DNA from: Bacillus glycinifermentans
GTDB taxonomy: Bacteria; Bacillota; Bacilli; Bacillales; Bacillaceae
DNA: 64,000 bases
Direction of reading: 5' to 3'
Assembly (NCBI RefSeq): GCF_001042475.2
Contig: NZ_LECW02000004.1
Coordinates: 124,001-188,000, forward strand
Program-made: the position numbers and the translations under genes
The notes under the pieces: model-generated
Database searches by the model: none
What the model was told of the DNA's origin: nothing
What the model saw: the letters and a program-made list of their open reading frames with translations, nothing else
In this document: piece after piece, positions 30,172 to 39,033 of the stretch
Layout of the letters: each line of letters opens with the position of its first letter
How positions within the stretch are numbered: the first letter of the stretch is position 1

Positions 30172-30996
30172 TTACGCTATCTCGCCGATTTTCGCGACTG
30201 CGGCTTTGATGAGGCGCAAAAAGTCTGACTTTACTTTTTCGGTTACTTCCATGACTTCATCATGAGACAGCGGCTGATCCAAAATGCCGGCTGCCGCATT
30301 TGAAATGCAGGAAATGCCGAGCACGCGGAGGCCGGAATGCCTTGCCACGATAACTTCCGGAACGGTTGACATTCCGACGGCATCAGAACCGATCGTTCTG
30401 AGGAAACGAACCTCGGCAGGCGTTTCATATGACGGACCGGAAACCGCGGTGTATACGCCTTCCTGAACCGGAATGTTCAATTCCTCGGCCGTTTGCTTTG
30501 CCATGCGGCGAAGCTCTTTGTCATAAGCTTGCGACATATCCGGGAATCTGACGCCGAGCGCTGAATCATTCGGACCGATCAGCGGGTTTGTTCCCATATA
30601 GTTGATGTGATCTGAGATGATCATTAAGTCGCCCGGACGGAACGATTCATTGACACCGCCAGCGGCGTTCGTCACGATCAGCGTGCCGATGCCCAGCTCC
30701 TTCATGACCCTTACCGGGAACGTGACTTTATCGAGTTGATAGCCTTCATAAAAATGAAAGCGCCCTTGCATCGCAACGACCGGCACACCTTTCAGCGTTC
30801 CGATGACGAGCTGCCCTGCGTGTCCTTCAACCGTAGAAACCGGAAAATCCGGAATATCTTCATATTTGATCCGGACGGCATCTTCAATTTCATCGGCAAG
30901 CACGCCGAGTCCCGATCCCAATATCAGACCGACTTCCGGTTCGTGTTTTGCCTTGCTTTTAATATATTGAGCAGCGTTTGAAATCATCTGTTTCAC
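30172..30996 (-). CDS. pupG: Purine-nucleoside phosphorylase PupG
   Basis: 274 residues; phosphorolysis of guanosine, inosine and their deoxy forms. Family PNP I motifs: LGSGLGVLAD, GRFHFYEGY, VTNAAGGVNESFRPGD, SGPSYETPAE and VGMSTVPEVIVARH. Lies 11 bases after drm, so phosphopentomutase and phosphorylase are co-expressed for nucleoside salvage. Confidence 0.95.
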   Translation of the reverse strand: MKQMISNAAQYIKSKAKHEPEVGLILGSGLGVLADEIEDAVRIKYEDIPDFPVSTVEGHAGQLVIGTLKGVPVVAMQGRFHFYEGYQLDKVTFPVRVMKELGIGTLIVTNAAGGVNESFRPGDLMIISDHINYMGTNPLIGPNDSALGVRFPDMSQAYDKELRRMAKQTAEELNIPVQEGVYTAVSGPSYETPAEVRFLRTIGSDAVGMSTVPEVIVARHSGLRVLGISCISNAAAGILDQPLSHDEVMEVTEKVKSDFLRLIKAAVAKIGEIA

Positions 30997-31007
30997 GTCG
31001 TATCCTC

Positions 31008-32192
31008 CTATTTAAGCAGGGATAAAAAGCTTTTTCCGTACTTTGGCATTTTCGTTTTGAAATTGTCGGCGATCGTTGCCCCGATATCTGCAAACGTATC
31101 AGCGGTCGGAAGCTCTGCCGCGTTTTCGTTCTTTTTGCTGTATACAAGCAGCGGAACATATTCCCTCGTATGGTCCGTGCCGTGGTGAATCGGATCGTTC
31201 CCGTGATCGGCGGTGATAATCAATAGATCGTCTTCACGCATCTTTTCAAATACTTCCGGAAGGCGCGCATCGAACTCTTCAAGCGCTTTTCCGTATCCTT
31301 CGGGATCGCGGCGGTGTCCGAACAGCGCGTCAAAGTCGACGAGGTTGACGAAACTGATGCCGGTGAAATCCTGGCCGAGCGTCTGAATCAGCTTATCCAT
31401 CCCGTCCATATTCGATTTTGTTCTGAGCGCTTCCGTGATTCCCTCGCCGTCATAAATATCTGAGATTTTGCCGATCGCAATGACGTCAAAACCGTCATCC
31501 TTCATTTCATTCATCACCGTTCTGTCAAACGGCTTCAGCGCATAGTCATGGCGGTTCGGCGTCCGCTTAAACTCGCCGGGATTTCCGACGAACGGACGGG
31601 CGATAATGCGGCCGACCATATATTTTTCGTCAAGCGTCAGCTCGCGAGCGATTTCGCAGATGTGATACAGCTCTTCAAGCGGAACGACTTCCTCGTGAGC
31701 GGCGATCTGCAGAACGGAATCAGCAGAGGTATATACGATCAAGGCCCCCGTTTCCATATGTTCTGCGCCCAGTTCGTCCAAAATCGCCGTCCCTGAAGCC
31801 GGCTTGTTTCCGATTACTTTTCTTCCGGACCTTTTTTCAAGTTCCTGGATCAATTCATCCGGAAAACCGTCGGGGAATACCCGGAACGGTTTGTCTATGT
31901 ACAGCCCCATGATTTCCCAATGACCGGTCATCGTATCCTTTCCGTTTGAGGCTTCCTTCATTTTTCCGTAGTAGGCGAGCGGTTGTTCGGCCCGCGGCAC
32001 TCCTTTGATCTGGCGGATGTTGCTCAGCCCGAGCTTTGCCATGTTCGGCAGGTTGATGCCTCCCATATGTTCGGCGATGTGGCCTAAGGTATCCGCCCCT
32101 TTGTCGTTGAATTTTTCAGCGTCCGGTGCCTCGCCGATTCCGACGGAATCCATGACGATTAAAAAAACGCGGTTATATTGATATGCAGGCAT
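31008..32192 (-). CDS. drm: Phosphopentomutase Drm (DeoB)
   Basis: 394 residues of the alkaline phosphatase superfamily; interconverts ribose/deoxyribose 1- and 5-phosphates. Metal-site motifs: [36 protein letters not shown] and [15 protein letters not shown]. Pairs with pupG. Confidence 0.95.
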   Translation of the reverse strand: MPAYQYNRVFLIVMDSVGIGEAPDAEKFNDKGADTLGHIAEHMGGINLPNMAKLGLSNIRQIKGVPRAEQPLAYYGKMKEASNGKDTMTGHWEIMGLYIDKPFRVFPDGFPDELIQELEKRSGRKVIGNKPASGTAILDELGAEHMETGALIVYTSADSVLQIAAHEEVVPLEELYHICEIARELTLDEKYMVGRIIARPFVGNPGEFKRTPNRHDYALKPFDRTVMNEMKDDGFDVIAIGKISDIYDGEGITEALRTKSNMDGMDKLIQTLGQDFTGISFVNLVDFDALFGHRRDPEGYGKALEEFDARLPEVFEKMREDDLLIITADHGNDPIHHGTDHTREYVPLLVYSKKNENAAELPTADTFADIGATIADNFKTKMPKYGKSFLSLLK

Positions 32193-32377
32193 TCTGACGG
32201 CCTCCTTTTTTCTTTCATATGATCTTTAAGCTGACCAGTTTTCGCATACTAGAAATAAATGCCGCTGTTAGTCAAGTATAAACCGTTTACACAACGGTTG
32301 ACAATACGAACGGAAATAGTGAGAAACTTCCCGCAATTTTTCCGGCAAATGAAAAACCGCGCTTCGCCTTTATGCGG

Positions 32378-33268
32378 CTATGCACGGGGATGATATTGCT
32401 TATAGACGTCTTTCAGCCTTGTCTTTGTCACATGGGTGTAAATCTGCGTCGTCGAAATGTCGGCATGTCCGAGCATTTCCTGGACGGCCCGCAAATCCGC
32501 TCCGTTTTCAAGCAAATGCGTCGCAAACGAATGCCTTAGCGTATGAGGGGTGAGTTCCTTCTGAATCCCTGCTTCCAAAGCGATTTTCTTTAGGTTTTTC
32601 CAAAATCCCTGCCGGCTCATCTGTCTGCCGTGATGGTTCAGAAACAGGGCGTCTTCCGTGTTTTTCTTAAGAAGTTTTCCCCTTGCCTTTTCGAGGTATT
32701 CCCCGATCGCATGCGAAGCCGCTTCACCAAGCGGGACAATCCGCTCTTTTCTTCCTTTTCCGAAGCAGCGGATGAATCCCATCGATAAATGCACATCGGC
32801 AAGCTTCAATTCGATCATCTCGCTGACGCGGATTCCCGTCGCATAAAGCAATTCCAGCATCGCTTTGTCACGATAGCCGAACGGAGTCGCAAGCTTAGGG
32901 GTCTCAAGAAGGGTCTCCACTTCCTGCAATGACAGCACCTTCGGCAGCGTCCGCTCCGTTTTTTGCGATTCGATGTGGACGGACGGATCCTGCGCCGTCA
33001 CTTTTTCCCTCAGCAAAAACTGGTGAAAGGCCCGGATGGAAGCCAGGTGTCTGGCGATCGTCCTTCCGGATTTTCCGGAGTCTTTCAAATGCTTTAAAAA
33101 CTGGATGATATGCAGCCTTGTCACTTCGTTGAGGGAGCTCAAACCCTCCTTTTCTTCCAAAAAGGCGGCATAGCTGTTCAAATCCCGTTCATAGCTCACG
33201 ACCGTATTATGGGAAAGCCCCCGCTCTACCACGGCATAATGGATAAAATCTTTAATATGAACTTTCAC
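32378..33268 (-). CDS. xerD: Tyrosine recombinase XerD
   Basis: 296-residue site-specific recombinase that resolves chromosome dimers at dif with CodV/XerC. N-terminal SAM-like domain, then the catalytic domain with Arg in ATGIRVSE, Lys in [41 protein letters not shown] (nucleophilic Tyr). Known as ripX in B. subtilis, upstream of fur-yqzK in the same order. Confidence 0.95.
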   Translation of the reverse strand: MKVHIKDFIHYAVVERGLSHNTVVSYERDLNSYAAFLEEKEGLSSLNEVTRLHIIQFLKHLKDSGKSGRTIARHLASIRAFHQFLLREKVTAQDPSVHIESQKTERTLPKVLSLQEVETLLETPKLATPFGYRDKAMLELLYATGIRVSEMIELKLADVHLSMGFIRCFGKGRKERIVPLGEAASHAIGEYLEKARGKLLKKNTEDALFLNHHGRQMSRQGFWKNLKKIALEAGIQKELTPHTLRHSFATHLLENGADLRAVQEMLGHADISTTQIYTHVTKTRLKDVYKQYHPRA

Positions 33269-33274
33269 GCTATC

Positions 33275-33499
33275 CTACTCCCCGTTTAAATAAAAAAAGA
33301 TTAACCGGTTAAACCAGCCGTCCCGTTCGTCCCCGTCCATCGAGGCGACCTTGAGGGCAGCTCCTTCGGGTTTATCGTACCGATGATAGTTTTCATACTC
33401 TGAATTTATCCATATCATAGCATAATAAAACAAGACGGTAAAACCGGTAAACAGCACAAACACTTTGATCATGTCAGCGGCCGTTTTCAGCATTTTCAT
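33275..33499 (-). CDS. yqzK: Small membrane protein YqzK
   Basis: 74 residues with one N-terminal membrane helix (residues about 11-31, VFVLFTGFTVLFYYAMIWI) and a short soluble tail. Known by position between fur and xerD. Function unknown. Confidence 0.85.
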   Translation of the reverse strand: MKMLKTAADMIKVFVLFTGFTVLFYYAMIWINSEYENYHRYDKPEGAALKVASMDGDERDGWFNRLIFFYLNGE

Positions 33500-33575
33500 T
33501 CCTTTTCAGGTCCCTTCTATCGATTCGATTACTAAAACCTATGCCAAATGAGACAAGTTTTATACGTATGAATCA

Positions 33576-33612
33576 AAAAAGAACCCGTTCAGGAAAGATT
33601 GAAGGGGTTCTC
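33576..33612 (-). terminator. Intrinsic terminator of fur
   Basis: AGAACCCCTTC...GAACGGGTTCT hairpin with a T run on the minus strand. Confidence 0.7.
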
Positions 33613-33623
33613 GCACATCCGGT

Positions 33624-34073
33624 TTACTCGGCTTCTTTTTGCTGACAGTCATGGCAAATTCCGTGAAAGGTCAGCCTGTGATCTTTTATTTTAAATTTCC
33701 AATCCTTTTCAATGATGTCTTCAACGTCCTCAAGCAAATCTTCTTCGATTTCAACGACTGACCCGCATTCCATGCAGACGAGATGATGATGGAAGTGGGC
33801 GGCCCCTTCCTTGCGAAGGTCATACCTTGACACGCCGTCGCCGAAATTGATTTTATCCACTACTTTTAATTCGGTTAACAATTCAAGAGTTCGATATACT
33901 GTCGCAAGACCAATTTCAGGAGATTTCTCTTTTACGAGGAGGTATACATCTTCTGCGCTTAAATGGTCTTCCTCATTTTCAAGCAGCACCCTTACAGTAG
34001 CCTCGCGCTGAGGGGTGAGTTTGTAGCTGGAAGAATGCAATTGTTTTTTGATTCGATCAATACGTGTTTCCAT
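33624..34073 (-). CDS. fur: Ferric uptake regulator Fur
   Basis: 149 residues: N-terminal winged helix and C-terminal dimer domain. Structural zinc site pairs C-M-E-C (VCMECGSVVE) and C-H-D-C near the end; HHHLVC supplies the regulatory metal site. Represses iron uptake genes. A PerR-box-like site lies upstream at 34136-34150, in line with PerR control of fur in B. subtilis. Confidence 0.95.
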   Translation of the reverse strand: METRIDRIKKQLHSSSYKLTPQREATVRVLLENEEDHLSAEDVYLLVKEKSPEIGLATVYRTLELLTELKVVDKINFGDGVSRYDLRKEGAAHFHHHLVCMECGSVVEIEEDLLEDVEDIIEKDWKFKIKDHRLTFHGICHDCQQKEAE

Positions 34074-34135
34074 TGACTTTCCCTCCTACGCCGCATTACC
34101 TAGCTTATTATAACAAAACGAACGCGGAGAGCCAA

Positions 34136-34150
34136 CTATAATTATTATAA
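34136..34150. promoter_or_regulatory. PerR-box-like operator upstream of fur
   Basis: CTATAATTATTATAA differs from the consensus TTATAATNATTATAA by one base. It sits about 63 bases upstream of the fur ATG. Confidence 0.65.
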
Positions 34151-34191
34151 ATTGATAAACAAAATGAATATTTTTTAATAATGATTACAAA

Positions 34192-34848
34192 TTAATTTGA
34201 TTTGGCCTGAATCAAATCGATCACCTTCTCCATTAACAGCGGCGAAAGGAAAGCTTCAAGAAAAGACGATATAACCGACATGACAAGAATCAGAACGAGT
34301 ACGAAAGCATATCTGCCGAACCAGTGAACAGGCGCTTCCGTAAGGCTCCTCTTCACAAACAGCTGTCTGATAAGCCTCATGGAAAATGCGATGGCGCACG
34401 TGCCCATGATCAAGTATGCCGGAATCAGGAGAAGATTTTGCGGGAGCACGGAGACAAACGACAGGAAAAACCCGTTGATCCCCATTTGATTCACTAAAAA
34501 ACCGACCGTAAAACCGACAACGATCCCTTTTAAAAAGACCATGATAAATATGACGGGCAGGCCGATGACCGAGATTCCGAGAATCCACATCAATCCAAGA
34601 TATTTCATATTGTGAAGAAGGCTCTGCAAAAACATGTCTTTTGAGCTTGCCGCTTTTCCTTGTGAGAGTTGTCCAAAAAATTGGTTCAAATAATAAAACA
34701 AATCTTCCTTTTGGCTGATCGTCATGCTGTTGACAATAACCGCACCGAAAATCACACCCATTAAAAATAATACGGAGACGAATAAATAGATCGACAGATG
34801 GTCTTTCATATGCTGAAATATAAGCTCTTTCATCGAGTGCTTCCGCAT
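34192..34848 (-). CDS. spoIIM: Stage II sporulation protein M
   Basis: 218-residue membrane protein with about five helices; part of the SpoIIDMP machine that thins septal peptidoglycan during engulfment. Family text: [15 protein letters not shown] and [18 protein letters not shown]. The ATG at 34848 has GGAGGAAG ahead and starts MRKHSMKE as in homologues; the longer frame is not supported. Confidence 0.93.
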   Translation of the reverse strand: MRKHSMKELIFQHMKDHLSIYLFVSVLFLMGVIFGAVIVNSMTISQKEDLFYYLNQFFGQLSQGKAASSKDMFLQSLLHNMKYLGLMWILGISVIGLPVIFIMVFLKGIVVGFTVGFLVNQMGINGFFLSFVSVLPQNLLLIPAYLIMGTCAIAFSMRLIRQLFVKRSLTEAPVHWFGRYAFVLVLILVMSVISSFLEAFLSPLLMEKVIDLIQAKSN

Positions 34849-34924
34849 GTATCTTCCTCCCAGACGCGCTTTTGATTTTAATAGATTGTATGAGAGAAAA
34901 GAGAGCGGCATGACTGTTTTATCT

Positions 34925-34956
34925 AAAAAAGGAAGGCAAAAAAGCGTCTGCCTTCC
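34925..34956 (-). terminator. Intrinsic terminator of the PTS operon
   Basis: GGAAGGCA/TGCCTTCC stem followed by six T on the minus strand. Confidence 0.75.
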
Positions 34957-34980
34957 CAAAACCGTTTTCAGATGTTCCGC

Positions 34981-36303
34981 TTACCCGCCGCTGTCGGTTT
35001 TCACCGTCTTATTAGCGGCCATTACAAACGGCAGGTAAATGATCGTTGAAATGGCGAGGCAGAGAAATCCGACGGCAAGCGCGGCCCAGTTCCCGCCCGT
35101 TCCGAGAAACGGAATCAGCGGTCCCGGGGTCGTCCACGGAACGGAATAGGCGATCGGCGGAATGATCTTAAGACTAATAAACATATACCCGACTGACGTA
35201 TTGACGGCCGGCACGATGATGAACGGAATCATAAAAATCGGATTCAACACAACCGGCAGGCCGAAAATGACGGGTTCGTTAATATTGAACAGCCCCGGGC
35301 CGATTGAGAGCTTACCGATGTCTTTATAATCCCTTCGCTTTGAAGCGATAAAGATCGCAATCAAAAGGCCGAGCGTCATCCCTGAGCCGCCGTAGTTGGC
35401 AAACGCATCATTCAGCGCCCATGTCGCCGGAAACGGAGCGTCCCACGCAGATCCTGTTTTCGCTGCAAAAGCAAGATTATCGAGATTTGCTTCTGCAAAA
35501 ATCGTTTCTCTGATTGCCGCGATCGTATTCGGCCCATGAATGCCGAAGAGCCACAAAAAATTGGCGACAATGCCGAGAAAAACAACCGTGAAAATGTTGG
35601 TCCCCATATCCCGTAAAGGCGCCTGCAGCAAGGTATAGACGAGTTCATGAAGCCCGTTTTTCGTCACGGACGTAAGAGCGAAGCTTACGATCGCAAAACC
35701 GATCGTGATGAAAATAATCGGAAACAGCACTTTAAACGTTCTGGCGACCGCCGGAGGCACCTGCGGAGGCATATGAATTTGCAGGCGTTTCGAATTGGCG
35801 AGCCTGCTGAATACTTCGCCGACGATGATGCCGATGATTAAAGCGACGAACAGCCCTTGGGCGCCAAGCCATTTCATCGTTAAAAAACTTTCATTGTCAA
35901 TGATCCGATACGGCGGATAGATGATAAAGTAGCATGACACTGCCGTCAGCCCCGAAAGAAGCTCATCGGCTTGAAATGAAATGGCGAGATTGCGCGCGAC
36001 AAGGAATACGACAAAAACGGACATGACGTCAAGCGATCCCCGCAGAACGGGCGTAAAAACCGTCTGGTAATCGGCTAAATTCGGAAACAATTTATCGAGA
36101 AATAAAATGTTGGCGATAAAACCGTCCGGAGACAAAATCGCAAAATTGAGCAACGTGATGATCGAGCCTGCCATGATGATCGGAAAACATAAAATAAAGG
36201 CGTCTCTGATTGCGCAAATGTGCCGCTGTGCATTCAGCCTGGCCGCAATCGGAACCAAGAATCGTTCAACGGTTCGTTCAAATTTCTCCATGAATCCGCT
36301 CAA
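34981..36303 (-). CDS. PTS cellobiose/beta-glucoside-type transporter IIC (Lac family)
   Basis: 440-residue membrane permease of the lactose/cellobiose PTS family, with about ten helices. Landmarks are FLWLFGIHGPNTIAAI and GPGLFNINEPVIFGLP, the substrate-binding NEP motif. A TTG start with AAGGAGGGGG ahead is used. Similar to LicC of B. subtilis but the operon here has only IIB and IIC: no IIA and no 6-phospho-beta-glucosidase. The sugar is therefore uncertain. Confidence 0.9.
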   Translation of the reverse strand: MSGFMEKFERTVERFLVPIAARLNAQRHICAIRDAFILCFPIIMAGSIITLLNFAILSPDGFIANILFLDKLFPNLADYQTVFTPVLRGSLDVMSVFVVFLVARNLAISFQADELLSGLTAVSCYFIIYPPYRIIDNESFLTMKWLGAQGLFVALIIGIIVGEVFSRLANSKRLQIHMPPQVPPAVARTFKVLFPIIFITIGFAIVSFALTSVTKNGLHELVYTLLQAPLRDMGTNIFTVVFLGIVANFLWLFGIHGPNTIAAIRETIFAEANLDNLAFAAKTGSAWDAPFPATWALNDAFANYGGSGMTLGLLIAIFIASKRRDYKDIGKLSIGPGLFNINEPVIFGLPVVLNPIFMIPFIIVPAVNTSVGYMFISLKIIPPIAYSVPWTTPGPLIPFLGTGGNWAALAVGFLCLAISTIIYLPFVMAANKTVKTDSGG

Positions 36304-36318
36304 AATGACCCCCTCCTT

Positions 36319-36618
36319 TTATTTGATCAGCTGCAAAGCTTTTTCCAGTACAGCTTCGCCATTCATGGTTCCATAGTCCCTCATATCGATCACGGCCACG
36401 GGAACGTCCCCGGCCATTGATTCAACCTGTGATTTTTGGTAGCGGACCTGCGGGCCCAACAGAACGATGTCGGCCTCGGCGGCTATCGTCCCGGCTTCCG
36501 CAACAGGCAATGCCGTAATCTCAATTTCCTCTTCGAGCTGCTCCGCATGCTGTTTCATTCTGTTGACTAAGAGGCTTGTGGACATGCCTGCCGCGCAGAC
36601 CAATAAGATTTTTTTCAT
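36319..36618 (-). CDS. PTS lactose/cellobiose-type IIB component
   Basis: 99-residue cytosolic phosphocarrier. The phosphorylated cysteine is Cys8 in MKKILLVCAAGMSTSLLV, followed by the P-loop. GPQVRYQ is the second family motif. Transfers phosphate from a IIA protein to the sugar on IIC. 15 bases before the IIC gene. Confidence 0.93.
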   Translation of the reverse strand: MKKILLVCAAGMSTSLLVNRMKQHAEQLEEEIEITALPVAEAGTIAAEADIVLLGPQVRYQKSQVESMAGDVPVAVIDMRDYGTMNGEAVLEKALQLIK

Positions 36619-36661
36619 TTACAATCGATCCCTCCTTATGTTTTACCGGGCTGCCCGATAT

Positions 36662-36675
36662 AGAAAACGCTTTCA
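36662..36675 (-). promoter_or_regulatory. CcpA cre site upstream of the PTS genes
   Basis: Minus strand TGAAAGCGTTTTCT, one mismatch to the optimal cre palindrome TGAAAGCGTTTTCA. 44 bases before the IIB start, where CcpA would block transcription in good carbon sources. Confidence 0.75.
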
Positions 36676-37049
36676 TTTCCTTTCGGGAAACTTGTAACCT
36701 GGTCTTTTATCCTATGATCAAAAGGGACGGGTGTTTCTTGCAAAGCAAAAAATTTTTCGGGCACCTTGTAATGAATGTTGGGCAGCCCCGGATCAATTGT
36801 TCAGTTTATCCGATGCCATGTCGGGGCGACCGGCGCTGCAATATGCAGAACAGGGGATGACACGGAAGCGGGATACCCCTATGCTGTTGATAGATGGAGC
36901 AGCTTGAAAGACATTGGCGGGGATTGGAACTTGTCCGGTCATTACCTGCCAGGCTTCTGTCGCTTTTTTCTTTTCGGATTCGAATCCATTTATTTACTTT
37001 TTTATATATTTATAGGATAATAGACCAAAATCGATATGGGAGGAGTCCA
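36676..37049. other. Intergenic region ahead of the GNAT gene
   Basis: Divergent upstream region. No antiterminator hairpin (RAT) was recognised. Short frames through 36775-37030 have no binding site or family match. An AGGAGG-type site lies right before the GNAT ATG at 37050. Confidence 0.4.
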
Positions 37050-37610
37050 ATGAATCCGATATTGCTGGATTTTCCGGACAGCTTTCAAACCAGGCGTCTG
37101 CTTGTCAGGGCGCCGAAGGCCGGTGACGGCATAGCCGTTTGCGACGCGATCCGGACATCTTTGCCTGATCTTAAACCGTGGATGCCGTTTGCAAGAGAGG
37201 AACCAAAAGAAGACGAAGTCAAAATCAACATCAGGCGTGCGCAGGCTGATTTCATTTTGCGCAAAGACTTGAGGATGCACATTTTTCATAGGGAAACAGG
37301 CCAATTTGTCGGCAGCACAGGGCTCCACCGCATGAACTGGGAAGCCCGGAGGTTTGAGATCGGCTACTGGTGCAGCACCGCACATGCGGAACAAGGATAC
37401 ATGACAGAAGCGATTCAGGGACTCATTGATTATGCCCGTCGTCATCTCGGTGCAAAGCGGCTCGAAATATGCTGTGACAGCCTCAATCTGAAAAGCAGAA
37501 AAATGGCTGAGCGCCTCGGTTTCGAGCTTGAGGCCGTGCTGCGAAGCGATGACCTGTCGAACGATCGAAGCGAATACAGAGACACGTGTTTATACGCGGC
37601 TGTATTTTAA
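37050..37610 (+). CDS. RimJ/RimL-type GNAT acetyltransferase
   Basis: 186 residues. The start follows GGAGGAGTCC; the longer frame from 36894 is upstream DNA. RimJ/RimL pattern: FQTRRLLVRAP, GSTGLHRMNWEARRFEIGYW, and acetyl-CoA/substrate text GYMTEAIQGLIDYA then NLKSRKMAERLGFE. The substrate could be a protein N-terminus or a small molecule. Confidence 0.88.
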   Translation: MNPILLDFPDSFQTRRLLVRAPKAGDGIAVCDAIRTSLPDLKPWMPFAREEPKEDEVKINIRRAQADFILRKDLRMHIFHRETGQFVGSTGLHRMNWEARRFEIGYWCSTAHAEQGYMTEAIQGLIDYARRHLGAKRLEICCDSLNLKSRKMAERLGFELEAVLRSDDLSNDRSEYRDTCLYAAVF

Positions 37611-37625
37611 ATCATCTTCAATATA

Positions 37626-37654
37626 AAAAAGGCTCGACTTTTTGTTGAGCCTCT
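37626..37654. terminator. Bidirectional terminator
   Basis: AGGCTCGAC..GTTGAGCCT stem with A and T runs, between the GNAT and TylF genes that converge. Confidence 0.65.
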
Positions 37655-37664
37655 TGTCGTTTGA

Positions 37665-38471
37665 TTATGGTTTTCGCCAATATACCGAATAAGGATCGAT
37701 GGAAACGAGGATCGATTCATCCAGACCTTGTTCTTTAAGGAAATCGAGCACAGCAGCATGGCAGCCCTTTAAAGAGAAATCATCGATGATGACAAAACCG
37801 CCCTTTGATACTTTTTCGTACAAATTGGACAAACTGTCCATTGTCGATTCATACATATCGCCGTCCAGCCGTAAAATGGCGAGCCTCTCAATAGGCGCCC
37901 CAGGCAGCGTGTCTTTAAACCAGCCTTTCAAAAATTGAACGTTTTCATCAAGCAGATCGTATTTTTCAAAGTTCTGCATCACTTCCTCCAGAGACACCCT
38001 TAAAAAATCAACTTTATGATGGCGGTCTCCCGTATCCTGGGGATATTTTTCGATATCCGGCGCCGGCAGGCCTTCGAACGAATCGGCCACCCATACCGTA
38101 CGGCCGTCTTCTCCATGAACTGTTAAAAAGCCTTTCATAAAAATGCAGGCTCCGCCTCGCCATACGCCTGTTTCAATAAAGTCTCCCGCTATGTTTTCCT
38201 GTAAAACCGTCTCCATGCACTTTTGCAAGTGATTCATCCGCACCCGGCCGATCATGCTGTGTGCAATCGGCGGCCAATCTGTTCCCGTTCTCCGCAATTC
38301 CGGATTTGGGACGACACAGCGTACGATTTTCAAATCGTTTAATCCGGTTTCTTTTTGCAGCGATTCGGGGACAGGCACATCGATCGGAATATATCGTTCA
38401 TGCTCCTGCCAAATTTCGAATAAGACCGTTTTTTTTAACAGTTCAAGATACATTTGCTTTGCCTGGTCCAT
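37665..38471 (-). CDS. TylF/MycF-type O-methyltransferase
   Basis: 268 residues, SAM-dependent macrocin-type methyltransferase family. Motif I is DFIETGVWRGGACIFMKG; then VWVADSFEGLP, ILRLDGDMYESTMDSL and VIIDDFSLKGCHAAVLDF with the expected metal-binding Asp residues. In actinomycetes relatives methylate macrolide sugars; here no biosynthetic genes surround it, so the substrate is unknown. GAGGGGG precedes the start. Confidence 0.85.
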   Translation of the reverse strand: MDQAKQMYLELLKKTVLFEIWQEHERYIPIDVPVPESLQKETGLNDLKIVRCVVPNPELRRTGTDWPPIAHSMIGRVRMNHLQKCMETVLQENIAGDFIETGVWRGGACIFMKGFLTVHGEDGRTVWVADSFEGLPAPDIEKYPQDTGDRHHKVDFLRVSLEEVMQNFEKYDLLDENVQFLKGWFKDTLPGAPIERLAILRLDGDMYESTMDSLSNLYEKVSKGGFVIIDDFSLKGCHAAVLDFLKEQGLDESILVSIDPYSVYWRKP

Positions 38472-38570
38472 TCCATTTATGCCCCCTCGTGTTCAACATG
38501 TTCTTAACATGTTATGCCAAGGGCAAAAAACGCGTTCTGATGATGGCATCCAAAATACGAAAAACCGTTG

Positions 38571-39029
38571 TTACCTTGGGGCGCCGGAAAAGCTTTTGAC
38601 CATGTCAACGTGAGGGATGCCGTCTTCCAGATAGACTTCCGATACTTCCTGAAACCCGAACGACCTGTAGAATGAACGCAAATAGTCCTGACCTTTAATC
38701 TTGACCGCCGTTTCTTTCCATTCGTTTTCCAAAAAGCTGAGCGCTTTGTCCAGAAGGGCCTTTGCATGGCCTTTTCCCCTGTCCCGGCTGCGGACGATGA
38801 CGCGGCCGATCGATGCTTCATCATAAACCCAGCCGCTCCGAAACAGTCTGCAATAAGCCAAAATCGCGCTTCCTTCGGCCAGAAACAAGTGATGCGCCTT
38901 TTGATCCATATCATCAAGCTCGTGGTAAGGACAGTCCTGCTCGACGATAAAAACGTCGATTCTAAGCTTTACGATTTGATACAGCTCTTCTTTCGACAAT
39001 TCCTCAAACGATTTCAGTTTCCAGTCCAT
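38571..39029 (-). CDS. ElaA-family GNAT acetyltransferase
   Basis: 152 residues. ElaA signature: LYQIVKLRIDVFIVEQDCPYHELDDMD (given in part), then IGRVIVRSRDRGKGHAKALLD for acetyl-CoA. Lies five bases after the EndoQ-like gene and may be translated with it. Confidence 0.88.
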   Translation of the reverse strand: MDWKLKSFEELSKEELYQIVKLRIDVFIVEQDCPYHELDDMDQKAHHLFLAEGSAILAYCRLFRSGWVYDEASIGRVIVRSRDRGKGHAKALLDKALSFLENEWKETAVKIKGQDYLRSFYRSFGFQEVSEVYLEDGIPHVDMVKSFSGAPR

Positions 39030-39033
39030 CTCT

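Noticed and set aside
34163-34195. Possible Fur box near the spoIIM end
   Set aside because: Only about 11-12 of 15 positions match, in AT-rich text, and it lies at a gene end.
36775-37020. 81-codon plus-strand frame before the GNAT gene
   Set aside because: No binding site and it overlaps the GNAT leader; no recognisable text.
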